Source: Venatoribacter pacificus (GTDB taxonomy: Bacteria > Pseudomonadota > Gammaproteobacteria > Pseudomonadales > Oceanobacteraceae). From it: a stretch of DNA of 64,000 nucleotides. The notes under the pieces were generated by a model, which saw nothing but the letters and a program-made list of their open reading frames with translations, was not told where the DNA came from and ran no database searches. Within the stretch, counting starts at the first letter, position 1. Each line of letters begins with the position of its first letter. Made by a program: the position numbers and the translations under genes. Location of the stretch: contig NZ_JAOANI010000002.1 of assembly GCF_025318105.1 (NCBI RefSeq), forward strand, positions 124,001-188,000, in the 5' to 3' direction. Below are positions 33,208 through 40,614 of the stretch, piece by piece.

Positions 33208-34438
33208 CGATCTGTTCTGCCATTTTCACCAGTCGTTGCAGTTTATCGGTCAGTGGTGAGTAATCACTGACAAACTTTTCCGACAATGCCGTGAGCTGCA
33301 TACCAAAGGATTTCAGTGCTTTGTTCAGTTCTTCTTCCATGCTTTCATCAAGCACAACGACCTGACGCTCAACCCGCTCTCCAATCCGCTGTAACTGCTG
33401 CAGACTCTGCTGCTGCTGATCCTGTAAACGCTGCCCGCTGTCAGTCAGGTTCTGCTGTAATTGCTGCTCAATGCTTTGCTGCATTTTGCCCAGTTCTTCT
33501 ACTGCCCAGCGCTGCTGCATCTGTACCGCATCGGCCATGCCTTGCGTCAGTGCGACCACGCGGTCTTCGAGTTTTGGTAAACCGTCTGCGGCGTGATTAA
33601 CCAGATCCGCCAGACTGCCCAGCTGTGATTGCAGATTAGAACGCTGCGCTTCCAGGCCATTAAGCAAGTCCTGCAGCGACTCAGAAATACCATTAAAAGC
33701 ATTCGCATGCTTCACCATGTACTCAAACGCCTGACTGGCTTCCTGCATGGAACCCGACGTACGCTCCTGTTCGGTAATCAGGGTATTTAATTGGTCTTTG
33801 TAATTTTGCTGCCATTCCAGCATGGCAATAACCGATTGGTTCAGGCGTTTAAAATTGTCGCCGTACTGCTCATTAATTTTGGTATTAAACTCGCGCATAA
33901 CGGCTTCAATCGCCTGAACCAGCGCTTTGGCGTTCGCTTCGGCCATGCGTTCCTGATAACTGTCGAGGGCGCCGATCACCTGATTCATGCGTTCCAGAGT
34001 CTGCAGATGCTGACGCTGCAACAGATGCTGCAGGCCGTTTTCCTGCTCTGGGTTCATTTGATCGGCGATGTGTTTCAGCGAGGCGTCCAGGTCATCAATC
34101 GTCGCGACACGGGTCTGATTCACTTCACGCCGTCCGGTCTGTGCCAGCGCCGCGCGGATCTTAAGCGTCAGGGCGCCCAGCAGTCCCACAATAGAAGACC
34201 AGAATGCGGTTTTCAGGCCATCCATCAGTTTCGGCACACTGCCCTGAATATCGGTGGTGTCGAAGTGCCATAAGCCCAGTGCAACCCCGAGGAATGTCCC
34301 GAAAATACCGATGCTGGTGAGAATATTGGGGGCAATTTCAGCGGTGCGGTTGGAATAGCGATAAAAATGGAAGAACAAGGACAACGCCGCAATCGCGATC
34401 ATCAGCCCTAAGGTCCATCCGGAAAACTGCTCCATCAT
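33200..34438 (-). CDS. ZorA/MotA/ExbB-like proton channel with long coiled-coil tail
   Basis: A 412-residue protein from the ATG at 34438; a longer GTG-initiated form is possible but has a poorer context. Three TM helices lie near 6-26, 44-66 and 85-106 (GWTLGLMIAIAALSLFFHFY, NILTSIGIFGTFLGVALGLW, TAFWSSIVGLLGALTLKI). The last two form the TolQ/ExbB/MotA channel core. The remaining about 300 residues are Gln-rich coiled coil (QQQQSLQQLQRIGERVERQV). ZorA has just this plan: a membrane motor with a long intracellular tail. First gene of the three-gene operon. Confidence 0.82.
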   Translation of the reverse strand: MMEQFSGWTLGLMIAIAALSLFFHFYRYSNRTAEIAPNILTSIGIFGTFLGVALGLWHFDTTDIQGSVPKLMDGLKTAFWSSIVGLLGALTLKIRAALAQTGRREVNQTRVATIDDLDASLKHIADQMNPEQENGLQHLLQRQHLQTLERMNQVIGALDSYQERMAEANAKALVQAIEAVMREFNTKINEQYGDNFKRLNQSVIAMLEWQQNYKDQLNTLITEQERTSGSMQEASQAFEYMVKHANAFNGISESLQDLLNGLEAQRSNLQSQLGSLADLVNHAADGLPKLEDRVVALTQGMADAVQMQQRWAVEELGKMQQSIEQQLQQNLTDSGQRLQDQQQQSLQQLQRIGERVERQVVVLDESMEEELNKALKSFGMQLTALSEKFVSDYSPLTDKLQRLVKMAEQIDE

Positions 34439-34852
34439 GAGTATCTGCTCTCTGGCCAGAGTGAGGTTTATTCCCAACAAGTCTAGTTCATGTTGATTGT
34501 TTTGCTTCCCGGCTATAAAAACCACCAGGGACCCTCTGAAGAACTCGTTACCCGCTCTGGATTGCGGGGTGTTTCTGAATCACGAAGCCGGATTGCAGGC
34601 CTGACGGGTCAAGTCAAAAATAGGCGACGAAGAGTCAGGGACACCCCGCAATCCCTAATGGGCGCGGCCTGCAGCCCACCAGAAAGGTGTTGGCGAATTT
34701 GAAAAGGACGCGTCATTTCGCTGCATTCGCCGCCTTGTTCTGAAGAGCTGCGGGACTCGCGCAGAGCTGTGCAGAGTTATTCAGAGTATCCCTATATTCC
34801 CTTTTTACATTACGCAGGGCTTAATAAGGCCTTTCTGAAACAAGGAATCAGT
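34439..34852. other. Gene-free stretch with a MITE-like element and promoter for the next operon
   Basis: No convincing gene is present. It contains the inverted repeat at 34559-34654 and, beyond it, the upstream region of the YbjQ-like operon. It separates the leftward ZorAB-like operon from the rightward operon, so both promoters should be here, but no clear -35/-10 pair was picked. Confidence 0.5.
34559..34654. repeat. MITE/REP-like inverted-repeat element
   Basis: Perfect 14-bp arms GGATTGCGGGGTGT (34559-34572) and ACACCCCGCAATCC (34641-34654) bound a 96-bp unit, and the complementarity continues imperfectly inward through CTGA/TCAG. The core could fold as a long hairpin. The layout fits a non-autonomous miniature element or a REP-type palindrome mobilised by Y1-type transposases. 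No second copy was noticed in the window. Confidence 0.6.
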
Positions 34853-35173
34853 ATGCTGATCAGCAATATGGAAGTCGTGCCGGGTAAAAAGATCACCACG
34901 CACCTGGGACTGGTGCAGGGCAGCACGGTACGCGCCAAACACGCAGGCCGTGACATTATGGCCGGACTGAAGAATATTTTTGGTGGTGAACTCAAAGGTT
35001 ACACCGAGCTATTGTCCGAATCCCGCGATGAGGCTCTGCAACGCCTGAGCGAACAGGCCCGCACGTTAGGGGCGAATGCCGTCATCAATGTGCGCTTTTC
35101 GACCTCATCCATTGCCGCCGGCGCCTCAGAAATATTCGTCTACGGTACAGCGGTCATTGTGGAGGATCGCTGA
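34853..35173 (+). CDS. YbjQ/UPF0145 family protein
   Basis: A 106-residue protein from the ATG at 34853, with an AAGGA site six bases upstream. It shows the YbjQ pattern: GSTVRAKHAGRDIMAGLKNI, FGGELKGYTELLSESRDEAL and ANAVINVRFSTSSI. These small pentameric proteins are conserved but poorly understood. It overlaps the next gene by one base (TGATG), which encodes a second YbjQ-like domain with a membrane anchor. An operon with an M48 protease suggests an envelope-related role. Confidence 0.85.
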   Translation: MLISNMEVVPGKKITTHLGLVQGSTVRAKHAGRDIMAGLKNIFGGELKGYTELLSESRDEALQRLSEQARTLGANAVINVRFSTSSIAAGASEIFVYGTAVIVEDR

Positions 35174-35628
35174 TGGGTCAGTTGCTTGTTTTTCTGACGC
35201 TGCTGGCGCTGGGCTACGGTTTTGGCCGGCTGGCAGAATCCCGCCACTATCGCAGCATTATTGCCCGTGAGGATGCGCTGCGCAGTTTACTGGTCATGCC
35301 TGACCGCATGCCGCCGATTCATTTTCAGAACCATGGCAGCACACTGGTTACCGGCTCTGTGGTGATCTCGGTGGATTACTTTAAAACCGTAGCCGCAGGC
35401 TTGCGTGGCTTGTTTGGTGGACGCGTTGGCGCCTATGAAAGTCTGCTCGACCGAGCCCGCCGCGAAGCCATTCTGCGTATGCAGGAAGACGCCAGAAATC
35501 TCGGAGCCGAAGCCGTGTTTAACCTCAAATTCGAGACCAGCCGTATCGCTCAAAATGCCGGTCAGGGCTTAGGGTCGGTGGAAGTACTGGCTTATGGCAC
35601 CGCGTTGATTCCTGTTCACGGACGCTGA
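35173..35628 (+). CDS. Membrane-anchored YbjQ-like protein
   Basis: A 151-residue protein with an N-terminal TM segment (LLVFLTLLALGYGFGRL, residues 4-20) and a YbjQ-like domain: GSVVISVDYFKTVAAGLRGL, FGGRVGAYESLLDRARREAI and GAEAVFNLKFETSRI. Two similar neighbouring domains, one soluble and one anchored, point to a local duplication and perhaps a mixed oligomer. It overlaps the previous gene by one base, and the protease gene starts one base after its stop. Confidence 0.85.
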   Translation: MGQLLVFLTLLALGYGFGRLAESRHYRSIIAREDALRSLLVMPDRMPPIHFQNHGSTLVTGSVVISVDYFKTVAAGLRGLFGGRVGAYESLLDRARREAILRMQEDARNLGAEAVFNLKFETSRIAQNAGQGLGSVEVLAYGTALIPVHGR

Positions 35629-35629
35629 A

Positions 35630-36568
35630 ATGAGCGTCCCGCGCCCACGCATATCCACCGGCTCCGGCTTGCCACCAGGCAACCCTCGCCTGCCGGAGCA
35701 TATTAATAATCGTAACGAACATCCGTTAAAAGACTTCCTGTTGCTGGCTGGCGCACTGCTGGCCCTGATGTTTGTGCTGACGTTACTGCTGGGCTGGGGC
35801 GCACAGTGGCTGGGGCCAAAAATCCCTTATTCCTGGGAGAGTCGTTGGTTCGCCGCAACACCCGATGCCATTGCCACCGCTCTGCCGCCGCAAACCGACA
35901 GCGGGTCAGCGCTCACAGAAAGCGCAAAAGATCGCCAACAAGCACTGCAACAACTGCTGGAGCGACTGCTCAGCCAACAAAGCTCACCATTAAAAGTCAG
36001 GCTGCACTGGTTAGCGCATGAAGACACACCCAACGCTTTTGCCACCCTCGGCGGTCATATCTTCGTGACCCGCGGCCTGTTAACCCAGGTGTCGTCAGAA
36101 AATGCGCTGGCCATGGTACTGGCGCATGAATACGCCCACGTAGAGCAACGCCACCCGATAACGCTGGCACTGGAACAACTGGCGATCTCGTTACTGGGCA
36201 GCGTAATCGGCGGTGAAGGTGCCGCCAGCCTGATTGGCCAGCACACCAGCCTGCTGACGCTGTTAAGTTTCAGCCGGGATATGGAACGCAGCGCCGATCA
36301 GCGCGCGCTTGAGATATTGCAGCGCCATTATGGCCACAGTTTGGGCGCGGATGAATTCTTCCGCAATATGCTGGCCGAGCGCGACGAGAACCGCTGGGCG
36401 CTGATGTTCCAGACCCACCCATTAACCAGCGAACGCCTGCAACAAATCAGCCAGGCCGGTTCAGCCGCCGCGTCTGTAACTACCAGCCAACCGACGCCAC
36501 TGCCCACACTGCTGCAATTAAATGACGGAGCTGGCAGCAAAGAACCAGATCAGATTACGCAGCCATAA
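35630..36568 (+). CDS. M48-family zinc metallopeptidase
   Basis: A 312-residue protein with one N-terminal TM helix (about residues 36-58, FLLLAGALLALMFVLTLLLG) and an M48-type protease domain. The zinc site is LAHEYAHVEQRHP with His166, Glu167 and His170, and the further ligand is likely Glu in DMERSADQRALE. LHWLAHEDTPNAFATLGGHI and FVTRGLL are typical of this class, in which the domain faces the periplasm. It is third gene of the YbjQ operon. A terminator follows at once. Confidence 0.88.
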   Translation: MSVPRPRISTGSGLPPGNPRLPEHINNRNEHPLKDFLLLAGALLALMFVLTLLLGWGAQWLGPKIPYSWESRWFAATPDAIATALPPQTDSGSALTESAKDRQQALQQLLERLLSQQSSPLKVRLHWLAHEDTPNAFATLGGHIFVTRGLLTQVSSENALAMVLAHEYAHVEQRHPITLALEQLAISLLGSVIGGEGAASLIGQHTSLLTLLSFSRDMERSADQRALEILQRHYGHSLGADEFFRNMLAERDENRWALMFQTHPLTSERLQQISQAGSAAASVTTSQPTPLPTLLQLNDGAGSKEPDQITQP

Positions 36569-36593
36569 AAAAACCGGCCGAAGCCGGGTTTTT
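36567..36593. terminator. Bidirectional terminator between the protease gene and trxB
   Basis: AAAACCGGC and GCCGGGTTTT pair around CGAA with one mismatch, with A residues on one side and T on the other. It serves the two converging genes. Confidence 0.75.
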
Positions 36594-36613
36594 ATACGAT
36601 CAGAAGTTAAAAA

Positions 36614-37567
36614 TTACTTCAGGTTATCCAGATAACGCTCCGCATCCAGTGCCGCCATACAGCCGGTACCGGCGGAGGTAATGGCCTGACGATAAATGTG
36701 GTCGGACACATCACCGGCCGCAAATACGCCTTCGACGCTGGTCTGGGTCGCATTACCATTACTGCCGCTCTGTACCACCAGATAGCCGTCTTTCATTTCC
36801 AGCTGACCTTCGAAAATACCGGTGTTTGGTGAATGACCGATGGCTACGAAGATACCTTCCAGGTCGATGTTCTGGGTAGCGCCGGTTTCACGGTTTTTGA
36901 TACGCATCCCGGTTACGCCCATGTCATCACCCAGCACCTCGTCCAGCTCGCTGTTCCAGTGAATCGTCACGTTACCGTTAGCCGCTTTATCCATCAGTTT
37001 ATCGGCCAGGATTTTCTCTGAGCGGAAACCTTCACGACGGTGAATCACCACCACCTCAGAAGCGATGTTCGACAGGTACAGCGCTTCTTCCACGGCGGTG
37101 TTACCACCACCAATCACGGCGACGCGTTTTTTGCGGTAGAAGAAACCATCACAGGTCGCACAGGCAGAAACACCTTTGCCTTTGAAAGCTTCTTCACTGT
37201 CCAGACCCAGATACTTGGCGCTGGCGCCAGTAGCAATAATCAGCGCATCACAGGTGTATTCACCGCTGTCACCTTTCAGACGGAAAGGACGCTGCTGCAC
37301 ATCCACTTCGCTGATCTGGTCAAAAACAATTTCGGTTTCAAAACGCTCGGCATGGGCTTTCATACGCTCCATCAGCTCTGGTCCCTGAACGCCCATAGCG
37401 TCGCCTGGCCAGTTGTCGACTTCGGTGGTTGTGGTCAGCTGACCACCCATCTGCATGCCGGTGATGATCACCGGGTTCAGGTTAGCGCGCGCGGCGTAAA
37501 CCGCAGCGGTGTAACCGGCAGGGCCGGAACCCAGAATCAATAACTTTACGTGGCGTGCTGCGCTCAT
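36614..37567 (-). CDS. trxB: Thioredoxin reductase
   Basis: A 317-residue FAD/NADPH enzyme that reduces thioredoxin. Residues 12-18 (GSGPAGY) form the FAD-binding loop, CATC at 136-139 is the redox-active disulfide, and VIGGGNTAVEEALYL carries the NADPH-binding GxGxxA motif. The C-terminal GVFAAGDVSDHIYRQAITSA is the second FAD motif. Length equals the usual family length. It is a single gene facing the M48 operon. Confidence 0.97.
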   Translation of the reverse strand: MSAARHVKLLILGSGPAGYTAAVYAARANLNPVIITGMQMGGQLTTTTEVDNWPGDAMGVQGPELMERMKAHAERFETEIVFDQISEVDVQQRPFRLKGDSGEYTCDALIIATGASAKYLGLDSEEAFKGKGVSACATCDGFFYRKKRVAVIGGGNTAVEEALYLSNIASEVVVIHRREGFRSEKILADKLMDKAANGNVTIHWNSELDEVLGDDMGVTGMRIKNRETGATQNIDLEGIFVAIGHSPNTGIFEGQLEMKDGYLVVQSGSNGNATQTSVEGVFAAGDVSDHIYRQAITSAGTGCMAALDAERYLDNLK

Positions 37568-38043
37568 GCTGATGCGTCTCCAATATCAGTATTCGATGTT
37601 CAATGGTGGGCCATTATAGGGAGCAATGCGGCCGGGATAAATCAATGGACGATTTAAATGCCCGATACAGAGTGTTTACCTGACCACGATAACCCTACTG
37701 TTGCAGACCAGCCACGACAATTGCACGCAGAGTAGCGGTAAAGAGCCCCTGGGTTAAATAAATATTGTCAATGTCCTGATCCATCCTGCCTATCGCCAGC
37801 CCGATCTCCGGCAGCGCTGTTAATCGTGTCTATACTCGCACTATGGGGGAAGGCGCCAACCTCTCCCGATAACGTTCAGTTACAATTTGGCCTGCTTTTG
37901 TATTTTTGTTGTATATCAATAAGTTACAGAGGCCACCTGATACGAAACACGTTTCCGTCAAAGTCCTTTTGTTGTTCCGCCTGAGTCACTGGGGCAGCAT
38001 ATCGGGGTACGGAATAACAAGAACCCATAAAAGGTCGGCTAGT
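37568..38043. other. Gene-free stretch between trxB and the MshEN-like gene
   Basis: Nearly 480 bp without a supported gene. It must hold promoters for both divergent genes. An in-frame ATG at 37906 would extend the rightward protein by 46 residues, but that part has no ribosome site and does not look like the MshEN family, so I left it out. I saw no riboswitch or RNA gene. Confidence 0.5.
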
Positions 38044-38757
38044 ATGCAAAAGCGCCAGGAAATACAGCAACGTTCACGCTTGGGCACCCTGCTCATTCAT
38101 AAAGGCATGATCACCCGCCAGCAACTGGATGAAGCCCTCACCCTGCAGGCCCAAAGTGGTATGCGTCTTGGTGAAGTGCTGGTCAACAACGGTTGGTTAA
38201 CCGAACGTCAGCTCAGCAAAGCACTGAAGAAACAATCCCGTTATCGTCTGATTGCCGCCATCAGTGCCGTATTACTTGGTCCGATTCAGCCGTTTATGGC
38301 TAACGCTAATGCCGCCGTCGATGACAACACCGCCATTGCTGAGCAGCAGATTACAGAGCGCAGCGGCATGCAAATGATGTCAGACAGTGCAATGTCTGAC
38401 ATTACCGCTCAGGGCGCCATGACCAACTACGAGCGCCTGCTCGATATCGTGAATACCGATCTTGGCAGCGATGATGACGCCGCGATCACCACACTGGAAA
38501 CACTGGCCTCCTCGTTAATTCCAGGTACCAATCTGCTGGATGCCGATATGGAAGTCTCCGGTGTTCAATACGAAGCCGGTCCGCGCACAACGATTAATGC
38601 CGACGGTTCACTGCAGGTGCAAATGCCCACCAGCATTAAACAGATTGCCTTCCGCAATGTCAGGGTTGCTGGCTCGGAAGGCCAGCATATGGGCGATGTG
38701 ATTATCCGTGACATCAGCTTTGGTGCTGGCACCAGCGTAAAAATTCAGCTGCGCTGA
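38044..38757 (+). CDS. Tandem MshEN-type (predicted c-di-GMP-binding) domain joined to a secreted region
   Basis: A 237-residue protein from the ATG at 38044. Residues 13-65 hold two 24-residue motifs separated by five residues: RLGTLLIHKGMITRQQLDEA and RLGEVLVNNGWLTERQLSKA begin them. This matches the paired RLGxx..G..xxx..LxxxLxxQ signature of the MshEN c-di-GMP-binding domain. A membrane segment follows near 73-90 (LIAAISAVLLGPIQPFMANA), then about 145 residues including MSDSAMSDITAQGAM. MshEN domains are usually part of type II/IV secretion ATPases; here no ATPase follows. Confidence 0.75.
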   Translation: MQKRQEIQQRSRLGTLLIHKGMITRQQLDEALTLQAQSGMRLGEVLVNNGWLTERQLSKALKKQSRYRLIAAISAVLLGPIQPFMANANAAVDDNTAIAEQQITERSGMQMMSDSAMSDITAQGAMTNYERLLDIVNTDLGSDDDAAITTLETLASSLIPGTNLLDADMEVSGVQYEAGPRTTINADGSLQVQMPTSIKQIAFRNVRVAGSEGQHMGDVIIRDISFGAGTSVKIQLR

Positions 38758-38773
38758 TAACAAGCAGAGCAAC

Positions 38774-38802
38774 AAAAAACGCCGCATCTGCGGCGTTTTT
38801 TT
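38774..38802 (+). terminator. Terminator after the MshEN-like gene
   Basis: AAAAAACGCCGCA and TGCGGCGTTTTTT form a perfect stem around a two-base loop region. It lies 17 bases after the stop at 38757 and could act in both directions. Confidence 0.85.
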
Positions 38803-38830
38803 ATGGCAATCAGGCTACGCAGGGCAACCG

Positions 38831-40498
38831 TCAGCGGGAAAGAAACTGTTGAATCAGCCTGGCTTTGTCGGCGTCAGCGCTACGACTGGCAAGGGTATCG
38901 AGCTGATTGCGCTGCACCTGACTGAGTTTACTGACATCCAGATTCGCCAGAATGGTCTGGTTCACCAGATTGGATGATTCCCCCTGCAGGTGTTCCAGCA
39001 GCAGTGGGTAATGTTGCGGATTACGGCTTAACGTCATCCCGGCAGCATAACGCTCACGACTGGAGGATGAAGCCAGATGCGCAATAATATCGCCATCCAG
39101 ATTCGTCAGCCCGCCGTTGTTGGCGGCCATAATGGCCGATGCCGCCTGCGGCCCGTCCATGCGTTCACTCAACAGCTGACTCAACTGCTGTTGCTGGCTG
39201 CGGCTGTCCGTGCCCTGACGCTCAAGCTGACGCACCATACTGCCCATATTGATCAGCGCATTAGCCTGCACATTAACGCTTTCCTGGGCGTTACGCGCTA
39301 ACGAATCCAGAGCCGAATACGCCCGCGGCGTAACCCGACCATTGCCTGACAGCGCTACCATTAAACGTACTTTCTGCATGTCTGCCGCTTCACCGGCGCC
39401 CTGTGGTAACGCCTGCAGCACATCAAGCATAAAATCTTCTGCTTCCGGCCGACCGGTAATACCGAGGGCGAAAATCAGATCACGCCCCGCTTCATCGCTG
39501 AGTTCTGGCCCCACCCCCTGTAAAGCCTCCGCCAGTTCGTAGGGCGACAGATGATCCAGCAGATATTCCGCCGCACGGATCAGGCGCGCGCTGTTACGCT
39601 CTTCGGCGAATCCGGCAAACACCGACCACATATCCTCAGCAGATGTCACCGGCGCGGCAAAATCAGCCGTACTGACCTGACGCATCTGCCAGCGCTGCGT
39701 TGCATTGGCACTGGCGCTGAAAACATAACGGCTCAGATCGGCATACAGCGGAATCCCTTCGGCCTGAAGGCGGAATTCAATAAAGCCCTGCTGGCCTGCA
39801 ATCTGTAACGCCTGACGCTCGGTGGAGACCAGCTGCTGCGGCAAGCAACCACCATCGCTGACAATACGCCAGTCGCTGCGATGAGCATCAAAATCACGGC
39901 TGAGCAACGATAAGCCGGTACCGGTGCTGAATACTGCCCGCTCGGTTGCCGACGGCGTATGGCGGTAACGGTATAAACGCTGTAATGAATCGTAGGCGTA
40001 ACGGTAAGTTTCTCCCTCCTTGCCCACCGACAACCCTTTCAGTAACTGACTGATCACCGCCAACGGATGCTGCTCCATCAAGCCGAGATCATTAAACGCC
40101 ACAAACACAGCGCCCTGACCACTTTCTACCCGGCTGAGGTACGGCAGGTCTGGCAATGCCTCTGCACCGTCGCCTTCATCGACGCGGATATCCGTAGCCA
40201 CAGCGCGGATCAGATCCGCATTGGCCTGCTGTAACTGCGTACGGAAACTCAGACTGGAGGCATACACCGGCTGTCCATTCAGACGCGACTGAACTTCCAC
40301 CCGCACCCGGTAAGCCGCATTCAGCGCACTGCCGGCTGCACAATTCAGCGGCATTGAGGCCTGACCACTCTGCAGATCAGCGGCACTGACAAAAGCCGGC
40401 GGTTTGGTCGGCAAGCTCTGCACATACAAATAAAACCCCGCGCCCGCTAATATCAGCAAAGCGACCAGAGACAACAGTATTCGGATCAACCAACGCAT
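38831..40498 (-). CDS. Exported or membrane-anchored protein of unknown family
   Basis: A 555-residue protein from the ATG at 40498; a GTG four codons earlier is too close to the ribosome site. An N-terminal TM or uncleaved signal (WLIRILLSLVALLILAGAGF) puts the rest in the periplasm. The first about 290 residues are beta-rich with two Cys (LNCAAGS, GGCLPQQ). The remainder is helical, with HEAT-like repeats (ALINMGSMVRQLER). This beta-then-helical layout loosely recalls vitellogenin-type lipid-transfer proteins, which is only a suggestion. Confidence 0.6.
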   Translation of the reverse strand: MRWLIRILLSLVALLILAGAGFYLYVQSLPTKPPAFVSAADLQSGQASMPLNCAAGSALNAAYRVRVEVQSRLNGQPVYASSLSFRTQLQQANADLIRAVATDIRVDEGDGAEALPDLPYLSRVESGQGAVFVAFNDLGLMEQHPLAVISQLLKGLSVGKEGETYRYAYDSLQRLYRYRHTPSATERAVFSTGTGLSLLSRDFDAHRSDWRIVSDGGCLPQQLVSTERQALQIAGQQGFIEFRLQAEGIPLYADLSRYVFSASANATQRWQMRQVSTADFAAPVTSAEDMWSVFAGFAEERNSARLIRAAEYLLDHLSPYELAEALQGVGPELSDEAGRDLIFALGITGRPEAEDFMLDVLQALPQGAGEAADMQKVRLMVALSGNGRVTPRAYSALDSLARNAQESVNVQANALINMGSMVRQLERQGTDSRSQQQQLSQLLSERMDGPQAASAIMAANNGGLTNLDGDIIAHLASSSSRERYAAGMTLSRNPQHYPLLLEHLQGESSNLVNQTILANLDVSKLSQVQRNQLDTLASRSADADKARLIQQFLSR

Positions 40499-40542
40499 CA
40501 GAACCGGCACTCCATAACAACAAACTCATTCGGCAAAGCAAA

Positions 40543-40564
40543 AGGCCCTTCACAGGAAGGGCCT
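40543..40564 (-). terminator. Terminator of the Cys-rich protein gene
   Basis: AGGCCCTT and AAGGGCCT pair around a short loop and are followed on the minus strand by TTTT. It lies about 50 bp past the stop at 40615. Confidence 0.65.
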
Positions 40565-40614
40565 CAGGATTCGTTTATAAAAGACCGCTTATAAACGTCT
40601 GTAAAACACGCGGA

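Noticed and set aside
32024..34438. Calling the operon a complete Zorya system
   Set aside because: ZorC/ZorD or ZorE are absent and the third protein is unrelated in length and motifs, so only ZorAB-like is justified.
34490..34702. A 70-residue open frame across the inverted repeat
   Set aside because: It spans the palindromic element and has no ribosome site or known similarity.
37906..38043. An upstream in-frame start for the MshEN-like gene
   Set aside because: No ribosome site at 37906 and the extra 46 residues do not resemble the family; the ATG at 38044 fits better.
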